Source: CBDUEF01 sp018063485
Lineage (GTDB): Bacteria; Pseudomonadota; Alphaproteobacteria; Rhodobacterales; Rhodobacteraceae
Length of the DNA: 64,000 bases
Assembly: GCA_037045435.1 (NCBI GenBank)
Contig: JBAOID010000003.1
Location: forward strand, 62,001-126,000
Reading direction: 5' to 3'
Part shown: piece by piece, positions 36,769-45,430 of the stretch
Position numbering within the stretch: position 1 is the stretch's first letter
Layout: every line of letters begins with the position of its first letter
Translations under genes and position numbers: made by a program
Notes under the pieces: generated by a model
Databases searched by the model: none
Seen by the model: the letters and a program-made list of their open reading frames with translations, nothing else
Told to the model about the DNA's origin: nothing

Positions 36769-36862
36769 GATGGCCGGATGGATTGGGGGTCAGGGCCATG
36801 TTCGCGACTGCCGTGGTTCAAGGAATCGCGCCTATGTGGCACGGGTTTCGCGCTGGTGCCAC

Positions 36863-36893
36863 CCATATTGCGCGTGTTTGATGCGCAATATGG
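36863..36893. promoter_or_regulatory. Perfect 11-bp inverted repeat between LysR and DMT genes
   Basis: CCATATTGCGC-N9-GCGCAATATGG, placed just 3' of the leftward LysR gene and about 95 bp upstream of the DMT gene. There is no T tract on either side, so an operator for the DMT gene fits as well as a terminator. Confidence 0.45.
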
Positions 36894-36898
36894 CTGGA

Positions 36899-37792
36899 TC
36901 AGCCGTCGCGCTCGGCCAGTGCCCAATCGACGAAGGCCTTGACGGATTTTTCAGTGCGGCGGTTGCGGGCTGTGGTGGAGAGCACAAAGTAATCCGATCC
37001 GACTGGCCGCGTGTGATCGAATAGCTGGACCAAACTCCCCGAGGCGATATCAGGCCCAACCATTGCCAGCGGACAAAGCGCAACACCTTGCCCCGAGAGT
37101 GCCGCCGCGCGAAGCAGGTTGAAATCTTCGAAAATCGGGCCGACGAGTGCCGGTTCCGGGGCCAGACCCGCTTGGCGCAGCCAATCTTCCCAGCCCAGAT
37201 GTCCACCGTCATGCAAAAGGCCAAGCGCCACCAGGTCGGCAGTGGTTTGTGGCGGGCGTTTGGTCTTTTGCAGCAGCGTCGGGCTGCACACCGGCGCGCT
37301 GTCGCCTTTCAGGAAAAACTGGCTGATCACGCCGGGCAGTTGCGGCGGTTGCGGGGCAAAGACAAAGGCGAGGTCGATGTCATTGAAATTGATGTCGCGC
37401 CCGTGCATTGCATAGACGATCCTGGTTTCGATCTCGGGGTAGGCGGCGCGAAAAGCGCTCAGCCTTGGGATCAGCCAGCACATGGCGACCGAGGGGATGG
37501 TGGCAATGACCAGCGCCTGTGAGGCCGTGCCCGCGCGCAACCGGTTGCAAGCGGCCTCAATCTCGGACAGCGACAGCGACAGCGCGCGGCCCAGGTCGGC
37601 CCCATGCGGCAACAGCCGGGCGCGGTTGCCCTCGCGTTCAAACAGCGGTGTACCGAGCCAATCTTCGAAATGGCGGACCTGATGGCTGATGGCCGATTGG
37701 GTGACAAACAGCGCATCGGCGGCCGCCTTGAACGAGCCGAACCGGGCAACGGCTTCGAACGCGCGCAGGGCATTGAGCGGGGGCGTGGTCAT
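36899..37792 (-). CDS. LysR-family regulator (GcvA-like)
   Basis: 297 residues. The HTH is LNALRAFEAVARFGSFKAAADALFVTQSAISHQVRHFEDWLG (in parts), followed by an effector domain with PSVAMCWLIPRLSAFRAAYPEIETRI, typical of the GcvA subgroup. It is divergent from the creatinase gene across 126 bp holding a small palindrome, the classic layout for a LysR activator and its target. I infer that it controls creatine breakdown; the effector is unknown. Confidence 0.9.
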   Translation of the reverse strand: MTTPPLNALRAFEAVARFGSFKAAADALFVTQSAISHQVRHFEDWLGTPLFEREGNRARLLPHGADLGRALSLSLSEIEAACNRLRAGTASQALVIATIPSVAMCWLIPRLSAFRAAYPEIETRIVYAMHGRDINFNDIDLAFVFAPQPPQLPGVISQFFLKGDSAPVCSPTLLQKTKRPPQTTADLVALGLLHDGGHLGWEDWLRQAGLAPEPALVGPIFEDFNLLRAAALSGQGVALCPLAMVGPDIASGSLVQLFDHTRPVGSDYFVLSTTARNRRTEKSVKAFVDWALAERDG

Positions 37793-37831
37793 GTCAGGCC
37801 TTCAGGGTGAGATTTTCTAATACTAAGGCTG

Positions 37832-37844
37832 AAAGATCATCTTT
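37832..37844. promoter_or_regulatory. Palindrome in LysR/creatinase divergent region
   Basis: AAAGAT-C-ATCTTT, immediately followed by a consensus -35-like TTGACA (37844-37849) facing the creatinase gene. It is a candidate binding site for the divergent LysR regulator. Confidence 0.4.
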
Positions 37845-37918
37845 TGACAAGCATCGGTTTCAAGGGCTTTGCTGATGGGGAACGGGTCAGCCCTGCACCG
37901 CAACAGTTGGAGGATATC

Positions 37919-39142
37919 ATGGAACGCGAACGCTTTCAAAACTACGTCGGCAACGGCCACAAAGCCAAGCCCACATTTTCGGATACCGAGATGCAGCGGC
38001 GCCTGGACGCGATCCGCGGCCATATGGCCAAGGAAGGAATAGATGCTGCGCTGTTTTCCAGCTATCATTGCATCAACTATTATTCCGATTTCCTGTTCTG
38101 TTATTTCGGCCGCCGCTATGGCTTTCTGGTCGATCACAACATCGCAACCTCGATCAGCGCCGGCATTGATGGTGGCCAGCCCTGGCGCCGGACCTTTGGC
38201 GGCAAGAACCTGACCTATACCGACTGGCAGAAAGACAATTATTTTCATGCCATTCGCAGCCTGACCGGCGGCGTGAAGCGTTTGGGCATCGAGTTTGACC
38301 ATATCAACATCGACACGCTGAACCTGCTGAAATCGGAATTCCCGAACATGGAATTCGTCGATATCGCAGCGGCTTCCATGCGTCTGCGGATGATCAAATC
38401 GGCCGAGGAAATCGCCCATATTACCAAGATGACCCGGATCGCCGATATCGGCGGTGCGGCCTGCGTCGAGGCGATTGCCGTGGGCGTGCCCGAGCATGAG
38501 GTGGCGCTGCACTCGACCGCCACCATGGTGCGCGAGATCGCCAGGGTCTGGCCCGATGGCGAGTTGCTGGATACCTGGACCTGGTTCCAGTCGGGCATCA
38601 ACACCGATGGCGCCCACAATCCGGTGACCAGCCGCAAGATCGAAAAAGGCGATATCCTGTCGCTGAACTGCTTCCCGATGGTGGCGGGCTATTATGTGGC
38701 GCTGGAACGGACGCTGTTCTCGGAAGAGGCATCGGACGAGCATATCCGCCTGTGGAACATCAACTGCGCGGTGCATGATCGTGGCAAGGAATTGCTGGTG
38801 CCCGGTGCCAAGTGCAGCGACATCGCCAAGGAACTGAACGAGATGTATGCCGCCGAAAACCTGCTGCAATACCGCAGCTTCGGCTATGGCCACTCCTTCG
38901 GCGTGCTGTGCCATTACTATGGCCGTGAGGCCGGGCTTGAGTTGCGCGAAGATTGCGACACCGTGCTGGAAGAGGGTATGGTTGTGTCGATGGAGCCGAT
39001 GATCACCGTGCCGAACCATCTACCGGGCGCTGGCGGCTATCGCGAGCATGACATTCTGGTCATCACCAAGGAAAACAACAAGGGCAACACCAACATCACC
39101 GGCTTTGCCTACGGCCCCGAGCATCTGATCGTCAAGAACTGA
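37919..39142 (+). CDS. Creatinase (creatine amidinohydrolase)
   Basis: 407 residues. It closely follows the Pseudomonas putida creatinase as I recall it: SYHCINYYSDFLFCYFGR, SAGIDGGQPWRRTFGG, YTDWQKDNYF, DTWTWFQSGINTDGAHNPVT (active-site His), LSLNCFPMVAGYYVALERTL (Glu), FGYGHSFGVLCHYYGREAGL and MVVSMEPMITVP (Glu). The fold is the pita-bread M24 type, but creatinase needs no metal and hydrolyses creatine to sarcosine and urea. The start ATG is preceded by GGAGGATATC. No sarcosine oxidase or urease genes are in view. M24 relatives such as ectoine hydrolase are the alternative but share fewer of these blocks. Confidence 0.92.
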   Translation: MERERFQNYVGNGHKAKPTFSDTEMQRRLDAIRGHMAKEGIDAALFSSYHCINYYSDFLFCYFGRRYGFLVDHNIATSISAGIDGGQPWRRTFGGKNLTYTDWQKDNYFHAIRSLTGGVKRLGIEFDHINIDTLNLLKSEFPNMEFVDIAAASMRLRMIKSAEEIAHITKMTRIADIGGAACVEAIAVGVPEHEVALHSTATMVREIARVWPDGELLDTWTWFQSGINTDGAHNPVTSRKIEKGDILSLNCFPMVAGYYVALERTLFSEEASDEHIRLWNINCAVHDRGKELLVPGAKCSDIAKELNEMYAAENLLQYRSFGYGHSFGVLCHYYGREAGLELREDCDTVLEEGMVVSMEPMITVPNHLPGAGGYREHDILVITKENNKGNTNITGFAYGPEHLIVKN

Positions 39143-39200
39143 CATCAGGGCTGTTCGTGTCATGGCCTGAAATAACGGGTATCGTTTGTCGGTGCATAAT

Positions 39201-39223
39201 CGGGGGGGGTATTTCCCCCCCCG
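39201..39223. terminator. Bidirectional terminator-like hairpin between creatinase and dapA
   Basis: C plus eight G, loop TATTT, eight C plus G: a perfect 9-bp stem followed by AACTTTT on the plus strand. It lies 58 bp after the creatinase stop and 5 bp after the dapA stop. Confidence 0.65.
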
Positions 39224-39228
39224 AACTT

Positions 39229-40101
39229 TTACAGAACGCCCGCGTGCTGCATGGCGGCTTTGATCCGCGCCTTGGTCGGATCGGTCAAGCCCACCAGTGG
39301 CAGGCGGACATCTTCGGAACACATGCCCAGCAGCGACAGGCCATATTTCGCGCCAACCAGTCCCGGCTCGATGAAGATGGCTTCGTGCAGGGGCATCAGG
39401 CGGTCTTGCAGCGCCAAGGCTTTGGCGTAATCGCCCGCCAGCGTTGCCAGTTGAAACTCGGCGCAAAGGCGGGGTGCGACATTGGCGGTCACCGAGATAC
39501 AGCCGGTGCCGCCATGGGCGTTGAAACCCAAAGCGGTGGCATCCTCGCCTGAAACCTGGATGAAATCGGTGCCGCAGGTGGCGCGTTGCTGACTGACGCG
39601 CTCAATTTTGCCTGTGGCGTCTTTTACCCCGATGATGCGGGGCAGTTTGGCCAGTTGGCCCATGGTTTCGGGCGACATATCGACCACTGATCTGCCCGGA
39701 ATGTTGTAGATGATGATCGGCAGGGTGCAGCACTCATGCAGCGCGGTGTAATGGGCGATCAACCCGGCTTGGGTGGGCCTGTTGTAATACGGGGTCACCA
39801 CCAACGCCGCTGTCGCCCCCACCTTTTCGGCGTGGCGGATCAGGCTGATGCCTTCGACGGTGTTGTTGGAACCAGCGCCCGCGATCACCGGCACTCGGCC
39901 CGCGGTGGTTTCCACCACCACTTCGATCACCTTTTGATGCTCGGCATGGCTGAGGGTGGGGCTTTCGCCGGTGGTGCCAACGGGGACCAACCCGGTCGAG
40001 CCCTGATCAATATGCCATTCGATCAGGTTCTTCAGTGTCACCAGATCGAGTTCGCCGTTTTTGAACGGCGTTACCAAGGCGGGAATAGACCCTTTGATCA
40101 T
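39229..40101 (-). CDS. dapA: 4-hydroxy-tetrahydrodipicolinate synthase
   Basis: 290-residue class I aldolase that condenses pyruvate with aspartate semialdehyde, the first step specific to lysine and diaminopimelate synthesis. The hallmarks are GSIPALVTPF, GTTGESPTL near 44, the catalytic Tyr in YYNRP and IIYNIPGRS, and the Schiff-base Lys in IIGVKDATG near 160. The start is preceded by GGAG. dapF of the same pathway lies 5.5 kb away. Confidence 0.96.
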   Translation of the reverse strand: MIKGSIPALVTPFKNGELDLVTLKNLIEWHIDQGSTGLVPVGTTGESPTLSHAEHQKVIEVVVETTAGRVPVIAGAGSNNTVEGISLIRHAEKVGATAALVVTPYYNRPTQAGLIAHYTALHECCTLPIIIYNIPGRSVVDMSPETMGQLAKLPRIIGVKDATGKIERVSQQRATCGTDFIQVSGEDATALGFNAHGGTGCISVTANVAPRLCAEFQLATLAGDYAKALALQDRLMPLHEAIFIEPGLVGAKYGLSLLGMCSEDVRLPLVGLTDPTKARIKAAMQHAGVL

Positions 40102-40270
40102 GGCGCACGACTCCTCTGGGAAGGGGGCGGTGAGTCGCCCCGTGATTTTATCCGCTTTGATTAGCGATGGCAGCCGGATTTGCCAAGGCGGGGCGAAGGA
40201 TTGCCCGGAAATGGAGACAATAACGGGCTTGTGGCTTGTGAGGTGGGACAGGTTGGGGCAGAATTACAAG

Positions 40271-42253
40271 ATGAGCAGAGCAAAAACGATCGCAGAAGCG
40301 GTACTTCTTTCCCTATCTTTGCACATCGCGCCGATGGCTGCGGTGATGGTTGTTGCACCTGCGGTCGCAAGGGCGGATGAGGCGCAATCCTTGACGCGCG
40401 CGCTGGCGGCGGCGGCGGCCAAGGACTGGCCCACCGCGCTGGCCGAGGCGCAGGGCGCCGGGCAGATCGGCGGCGATGTGATCCGCTGGCAATGGCTGCG
40501 CGATGGGCAAGGCAAGCTGGGCGATTATGAGGATTTCATGGCGCGGCGGGCCGATTGGCCGGGGCTGCAACTCTTGCGCGAAAAGGGCGAGGTTGCGGTG
40601 GCGCGCTCGACCGATCCTTCGCGGATTGTCGCCTATTTCGCCAAGGACAAACCGCGCACCGGCTTGGGGGCGGTCACTTTGGTTGGGGCGCTCAGGGCGT
40701 TGGGCCGTGAGACCGATGCCGAGGCCGAGGCGTTTCGCGCTTGGGCTGGGTTGAAATTCACCGCCGAGGATCAGACCGCCTTGCTGGCGATGGAAGGCAC
40801 AACGCTGAAAACCGCGCATGAGGTGCGGCTGGATCGGCTGCTTTGGGCCGGAGGGCGGCGCGATGAGGTCGCCAGGATGCTGCCCCTTGTGGCACGGGAT
40901 TGGCGCGCGCTGGCCGAGGCGCGGCTCGCGCTGGATATCGATGCGCCGGATGTGCCGGCCAGGCTGAAATCGGTGCCCAAGGCTTTGGCCAAGGATGCCG
41001 GCTTGGCCTATGCCCGCTTTGTCTGGCGGATGCGCAAAGACCTCTATCCCGAGGCGATGGCGATGATCCTTGAACGCAGTGGATCGGCGGCCAGTCTGGG
41101 TGATCCTGCGGCCTGGGCGGATCGGCGGGCGCTGCTGGCGCGCTATCTGATGCGGACCGGTGATCCGAAAGATGCCTATAAGGTGGCGGCCGGGCATCAT
41201 TTGAAACCGGGGGCGGATTATGTCGATCTTGAGTTTCTGTCGGGCTTTATCGCGCTGCGCAAGCTGAACGATCCGGCGACGGCGATCAAGCATTTCGCCC
41301 ATATGAAAGAGGCGGTCGAGACGCCGATTTCGCTGGCGCGGGCGCATTACTGGATGGGCCGCGCGCTGGAGGCCAAGGGTGATGCGGGCGGGGCAAAGGC
41401 CGAGTTTCAGAAGGCCGCGCGGTATCAGACTGCATTTTACGGGTTGATGGCGGCGGAAAAACTGGGGTTGAATCTGGATCCGGCTTTGATTGCGGGTTCT
41501 GGCCCCAAAGGCCGCTGGCAAGATCAGCCCTGGGCGAAGTCCTCGGTGTTGCAGGCCGCTCGCTTGTTGTTGAAGGCGGGAGATCGGGCGCAGGCCAAGC
41601 GGTTTGTGCTGCATCTGGGTGAGGGGTTGGATGGCAACGGTATTGCCCTGCTGTCGGAGATGGCGCTTGAGATCAACGAGCCGCATATAGCGGTTCTGGT
41701 TGGCAAGGCCGCAGCAGAGCGCGGGATCATTCTGACGCGCGCCTATTACCCGGTGCCCGCGATGGTTCCCGATGGTCTGGCTGTCAGCCGGGCGCTGGCA
41801 CTGGCGATTGCACGACGCGAAAGCGAGTTTGACCCGGCGGCGCAAAGCCATGCTGGCGCGCGCGGGTTGATGCAGTTGATGCCCGAAACGGCTGAGAGGA
41901 TGTCGGCGGCGCTGGGCCTGCCCTACAGCCTGGGCAGCCTGACGGCCGATCCGGCCTATAACGTGCGGGTTGGGTCGGAATACCTGGCCAAAATGGCCGA
42001 GAATTTCGGGCCTTCGGTGGCCTTGATTGCGTCGGGCTATAATGCCGGGCCGAACCGGCCCAAGCGCTGGATATCCGAGTTTGGCGATCCGAGGTCTGCC
42101 GATGTCGATGTGGTGGATTGGGTCGAGACGATCCCCTTTGGTGAAACCCGCACCTATGTGATGCGGGTGGCCGAAGGTGTGGTGATCTACCGCGCCAAGC
42201 TGCGCGGCTCGGTTGGGCCGGTGAATATCCGGGCGGAATTGACCGGGCGTTAG
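40271..42253 (+). CDS. Soluble lytic murein transglycosylase (SLT domain)
   Basis: 660 residues with an N-terminal signal-like hydrophobic stretch ending AVARADEAQS. A long alpha-helical superhelical region follows (GRALEAKGDAGGAKAEFQKAARYQTAFYGLMAAEKLG is typical). The C-terminal SLT domain has catalytic E517 in ARRESEFDPAAQSHAGARGLMQLMPETA and the NVRVGSEYLA and SGYNAGPNR motifs. It cleaves the glycan strand of peptidoglycan in the periplasm, forming 1,6-anhydro-muropeptides. Its TAG stop forms the left edge of repeat copy B. Confidence 0.94.
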   Translation: MSRAKTIAEAVLLSLSLHIAPMAAVMVVAPAVARADEAQSLTRALAAAAAKDWPTALAEAQGAGQIGGDVIRWQWLRDGQGKLGDYEDFMARRADWPGLQLLREKGEVAVARSTDPSRIVAYFAKDKPRTGLGAVTLVGALRALGRETDAEAEAFRAWAGLKFTAEDQTALLAMEGTTLKTAHEVRLDRLLWAGGRRDEVARMLPLVARDWRALAEARLALDIDAPDVPARLKSVPKALAKDAGLAYARFVWRMRKDLYPEAMAMILERSGSAASLGDPAAWADRRALLARYLMRTGDPKDAYKVAAGHHLKPGADYVDLEFLSGFIALRKLNDPATAIKHFAHMKEAVETPISLARAHYWMGRALEAKGDAGGAKAEFQKAARYQTAFYGLMAAEKLGLNLDPALIAGSGPKGRWQDQPWAKSSVLQAARLLLKAGDRAQAKRFVLHLGEGLDGNGIALLSEMALEINEPHIAVLVGKAAAERGIILTRAYYPVPAMVPDGLAVSRALALAIARRESEFDPAAQSHAGARGLMQLMPETAERMSAALGLPYSLGSLTADPAYNVRVGSEYLAKMAENFGPSVALIASGYNAGPNRPKRWISEFGDPRSADVDVVDWVETIPFGETRTYVMRVAEGVVIYRAKLRGSVGPVNIRAELTGR

Positions 42254-42364
42254 AGCGCGTTGCGTTCAATCAGATACCTGTATTCACCTCGCAACCCGAG
42301 GCAGCGATTGCCCTTGCAGACGCGTTCGGGTTGCGAGGTGAAGTCAATCTAACGCAACGCGCTC
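42253..42364. repeat. ~110-bp palindromic repeat, copy B
   Basis: Terminal inverted repeats GAGCGCGTTGCGTT and AACGCAACGCGCTC (14 bp, perfect) enclose an inner perfect 17-bp inverted pair, TTCACCTCGCAACCCGA and TCGGGTTGCGAGGTGAA. The first base is the G of the TAG stop of the lytic transglycosylase gene. The element lies between convergent genes and matches copy A (27462-27571) over its whole length. Confidence 0.9.
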
Positions 42365-42479
42365 CAGGGGAAATTCACCCAAGGCCCGGCCACCAGCTCT
42401 GGCGCAATGGGTCATTGCAAATCGTGACGCCAAATGGCGCTGTCTGCCGACAGGCAAAGGCTTGCGACAGCGGTGATCC

Positions 42480-43145
42480 TCAGCAAGTGGTCTGCGGTTC
42501 AGTCAGGCGTCCTGTGGTCATGTGCCTTTTGCGGCCATGACCGGGTATGCGGGTAACGGCGAAACCGGCCTCGGTCAACGCGCGGCGCACATGCCCGGCG
42601 GCCGTATAGGTGGCAAAGCTGCCTTGCGGCAGGGTGTGGCGGCCAACTTCGGCCATGAGTTCGGGGGTCCACAGGTCCGGGTTCTTTGCCGGTGAGAAGC
42701 CGTCGAGAAACCATGCGTCGGCTTTGTGTTGCCAGTTTTTCAAGGTGTCGGACGCATCGCCGATGATGATCTCCACATCGATGGGGCCAAGCCTGAAACG
42801 GCGCGCGCCTTTGGCCCACAAGGACAAGAAATCATCGGCCACCGCGCGGGCTTCGGGAAAGTGGTTCAGGGCGCGGCTCATGTCGGCGGCGGACAGAGGA
42901 TAGGCTTCAAAACTGGTGTAGCGGATCGGCGCGGCAGGATTGGCGATCAGGGTGGCCAGCAGGTTCAGCCCGGTGCCAAAGCCCAGTTCGGCGATGTGAA
43001 AACCGGGGCGCAGCCGTGCGGGCAGATCGTTTCCGGCCAGAAACACATGGCGGGTTTCGGCCAAACCATCATAAAGCGAGAAATACGGATCGTCAAAGCG
43101 GTTGGACACCGGGACCACCCCGTCTCGCCAGGTCAGCCCACTCAT
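42480..43145 (-). CDS. mnmD: tRNA U34 mnm5-forming methyltransferase (MnmD)
   Basis: 221 residues from the ATG at 43145 (GGAGAG upstream). The N-terminal FDDPYFSLYDGLAETRHVFLAGN and IAELGFGTGLNLLAT (SAM loop) are followed by ADAWFLDGFSPAKNPDLW and TYTAAGHVRRALTEAGFAV, the DUF752/MnmC1 signature. It transfers a methyl group in the last step of 5-methylaminomethyl-2-thiouridine formation at the tRNA wobble base. In E. coli this domain is fused to the FAD domain of MnmC. Here the FAD part is a separate divergent gene at 43238. Confidence 0.92.
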   Translation of the reverse strand: MSGLTWRDGVVPVSNRFDDPYFSLYDGLAETRHVFLAGNDLPARLRPGFHIAELGFGTGLNLLATLIANPAAPIRYTSFEAYPLSAADMSRALNHFPEARAVADDFLSLWAKGARRFRLGPIDVEIIIGDASDTLKNWQHKADAWFLDGFSPAKNPDLWTPELMAEVGRHTLPQGSFATYTAAGHVRRALTEAGFAVTRIPGHGRKRHMTTGRLTEPQTTC

Positions 43146-43237
43146 TTGCTCTCCACACTGTTGTCCGTCTTGCATCTGGCCTATGCCGTTGGTGAAAGGT
43201 TGCGCGGATAGCGCGACCATGGGCAAGGGTTGGTGCG

Positions 43238-44266
43238 ATGGCAAGGGTTGATCTGACGGTACGCGGCGGCGGGATTTTCGGTCTGTCGGTGGCATGGGCG
43301 GCGGTGCTGCGCGGGGCCAAAGTGCGCCTGATCGAGGCGGTGGCGATCGGGGCCGGGTCAAGTGGCGGTACGGTGGGGGCACTGAGCCCGCATACGCCCG
43401 AGGCATGGAACGAGAAAAAGGCGTTTCAACTGGAAAGCCTGCTGATGGCCCAGGGGTTTTGGGAGGGTGTTAAATCGGCATCTGGCCTTTGCAGCGGCTA
43501 TGGCCGGGTGGGGCGATTGCAGGTTCTGGCCGATGCGGCGGCGGTTGAATTGGCGCGAGTGCGCGAGGTGGACGCGGTGTCGCTGTGGCAAGGCCGGGCG
43601 GCGTGGCGGGTGGTTGAGGCGAGCGGGGCCGCATGGGAGCCGCGCAGCCCGTCGGGGTGGCTGGTGCATGATACTCTGAGCGCGCGATTGCATCCGGTGA
43701 TGGCGGCAGCGGCATTGGTGGCGGCGATCCGGGCCAAGGGTGGTGACGTGGTGATTGGCGAGGCGGCGGATGAGGGCGCGGTGGTTTGGGCCACCGGTCT
43801 GGCCGGATTGCAGGATTTGACTGCCGATCTGGGCAGGTTTGTTGGCGGCGGGGTCAAGGGGCAATCCATGGCGCTGCGCGCGGCAATCGCGGGGCCGCAG
43901 ATTTTTGTCGATGGGCTGCATATCGTGCCGCATGGCGATGGCACGGTGGCGATCGGAGCCACTTCGGAAAATACCTGGGAGGATGCAACCGCTACCGACG
44001 AGCGGCTGGAGGCGTTGCATCAACGTGCTGTTGCGGCTCTGCCGGTCCTGCAAGGGGCAGAAGTGATTGCCCGTTGGGCAGCGGTGCGGCCAAGGCCCAA
44101 AAGCCTTGCACCGCTGTTGGGGGCCTGGCCAAGGCGTGCAGGGCATTTTGTGGCCAATGGCGGGTTCAAGATCGGCTTTGGCATGGCGCCCAAAGTGGCC
44201 GAAGTGATGGCGGATCTGGTGCTGGATGGGCGCGATACCATCCCCGAAAGTTTTCGGCTGCTCTGA
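43238..44266 (+). CDS. FAD-dependent oxidoreductase, MnmC2-like (DAO family)
   Basis: 342 residues. The N-terminal FAD fold is DLTVRGGGIFGLSVAWAAVLRGAKVRLIEA (in parts), followed by a D-amino-acid-oxidase-like domain (RLHPVMAAAALVAAIRAKGGDV, IVPHGDGTVAIGATSE, ARWAAVRPRPKSLAPLLG, ANGGFKIGFGMAPKVAE). Being divergent from mnmD (92 bp apart), it is probably the stand-alone oxidase that removes the carboxymethyl group from cmnm5U34. Another DadA/ThiO-like amine oxidase role is possible. Confidence 0.8.
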   Translation: MARVDLTVRGGGIFGLSVAWAAVLRGAKVRLIEAVAIGAGSSGGTVGALSPHTPEAWNEKKAFQLESLLMAQGFWEGVKSASGLCSGYGRVGRLQVLADAAAVELARVREVDAVSLWQGRAAWRVVEASGAAWEPRSPSGWLVHDTLSARLHPVMAAAALVAAIRAKGGDVVIGEAADEGAVVWATGLAGLQDLTADLGRFVGGGVKGQSMALRAAIAGPQIFVDGLHIVPHGDGTVAIGATSENTWEDATATDERLEALHQRAVAALPVLQGAEVIARWAAVRPRPKSLAPLLGAWPRRAGHFVANGGFKIGFGMAPKVAEVMADLVLDGRDTIPESFRLL

Positions 44267-44269
44267 CGT

Positions 44270-45289
44270 TCAGACCAGCATATCCCGCACCATCGGAATG
44301 ACTTTCTCACCATACAGCCGGATGCACTCCAGCAACTGACCGTGCGGCATCGGTCCGGTGGCGTATTTCAGATCGAACCGCGCAATCCCCAGCGCCTTGA
44401 TGGTAGCGGCCATCTTGCGCGCTACGGTTTCAGGCGAGCCAACGTAAAGCGAGCCTTCGCTTACTTCGGCAAGATAGCGGTCTTTGGTGGCGGCAGGCCA
44501 ACCGCGTTCGCGCCCGATGCGGCCAAAACTGGTTTGGTAATGCGGCCAAAGCGCCTCACGCGCGGCCTCGTCGGTTTCGGCGACAAAGCCGGGCGAATGG
44601 ATGCCGATGGGGCGGATTTGTTTGCCAAGCTGATCAACCGCGCGCTGGTAAAGATCGACATAGGCTAGAAAGCGGCGCGGATCACCGCCAATGATCGCCA
44701 GCATCAGTTGCAGATCCTGCCGCACCACGCGCACCACCGAGTCCGGACTGCCGCCCACGCCAACCCAGGTGGTCAGCGGTTGCGCGAGTGGCGGATATAC
44801 TTTCTGGCGGGTGAGCGGTGGGCGGGTCTTGCCCTGCCAGTTCACTTCGGCATCGCGCAAAAGGGTGGCGAAGAGATCAAGTTTCTCTTCAAACAGCAGA
44901 TCGTAATCAGCCATATCATGGCCAAAAAGCGCATAGCTTTCGGTAAAGCTGCCCCGGCCCAGAATCACTTCCGCCCGACCATTCGAAATCGCGTTCAAGG
45001 TGGAAAAGCGTTGAAACACCCGGATCGGATCATCCGACGACAGCACGGTGACAGCAGACCCAAAGCGCAGGCGGGTGGTGCGGGCGGCGATGGCGGCCAG
45101 CAGGATTTCCGGCGCGGAAATCGCGAAATCCGGGCGGTGGTGTTCCCCCAGCCCCATGAAATCCACCCCGGTCTGATCGGCCATAACGGCCTCGTCAACC
45201 ACATCACGGATCACCTGATCCATCGGGTTGGCTTGCCCATCCGCGCCCAGACTGACATCGCCAAAAGTGCCAAGACCCAGTTCCACCAT
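44270..45289 (-). CDS. LLM-class flavin-dependent oxidoreductase
   Basis: 339 residues of the bacterial luciferase-like monooxygenase fold: GVDFMGLGEHHRPDFAISAPEI, RLRFGSAVTVLSSDDPIRVFQRFSTLNAISNGRAEVILGRGSF (in parts), WVGVGGSPDSVVR and the C-terminal LYVGSPETVARKMAA. It uses reduced flavin (F420 is unlikely here); the substrate is unknown. Three ATG codons in tandem begin the gene. I chose the third (45289), which gives the best spacing to AGGAG. It is convergent with the MnmC2-like gene, with 3 bp between the stops. Confidence 0.88.
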   Translation of the reverse strand: MVELGLGTFGDVSLGADGQANPMDQVIRDVVDEAVMADQTGVDFMGLGEHHRPDFAISAPEILLAAIAARTTRLRFGSAVTVLSSDDPIRVFQRFSTLNAISNGRAEVILGRGSFTESYALFGHDMADYDLLFEEKLDLFATLLRDAEVNWQGKTRPPLTRQKVYPPLAQPLTTWVGVGGSPDSVVRVVRQDLQLMLAIIGGDPRRFLAYVDLYQRAVDQLGKQIRPIGIHSPGFVAETDEAAREALWPHYQTSFGRIGRERGWPAATKDRYLAEVSEGSLYVGSPETVARKMAATIKALGIARFDLKYATGPMPHGQLLECIRLYGEKVIPMVRDMLV

Positions 45290-45392
45290 CATCATGCTCC
45301 TTCGCCACAGGTCCAGATGTAGGCGCTTTGGTCCTTTGGTGCCACAAGCAGCTTTGCACAGATCCTGTGCCTTGGTGCCTAGTCTGAAAACC

Positions 45393-45423
45393 AAAAAGCC
45401 CCTGCATCGCTGCAAGGGCTTTT
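45393..45423 (-). terminator. Rho-independent terminator of tRNA-Lys
   Basis: On the minus strand AAAAGCCCTTGCA-GCGA-TGCAGGGGCTTTT forms a 13-bp stem with one G-T pair followed by a T run, 7 bp after the tRNA. Confidence 0.85.
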
Positions 45424-45430
45424 GATGTCA

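Noticed and set aside
37823..39019. 398-residue leftward frame inside creatinase
   Set aside because: Antisense of a protein with strong family identity; no independent support.
40313..41851. 512-residue leftward frame inside the lytic transglycosylase gene
   Set aside because: Fully antisense to a clear SLT protein, with shadow-type composition and no start signal.
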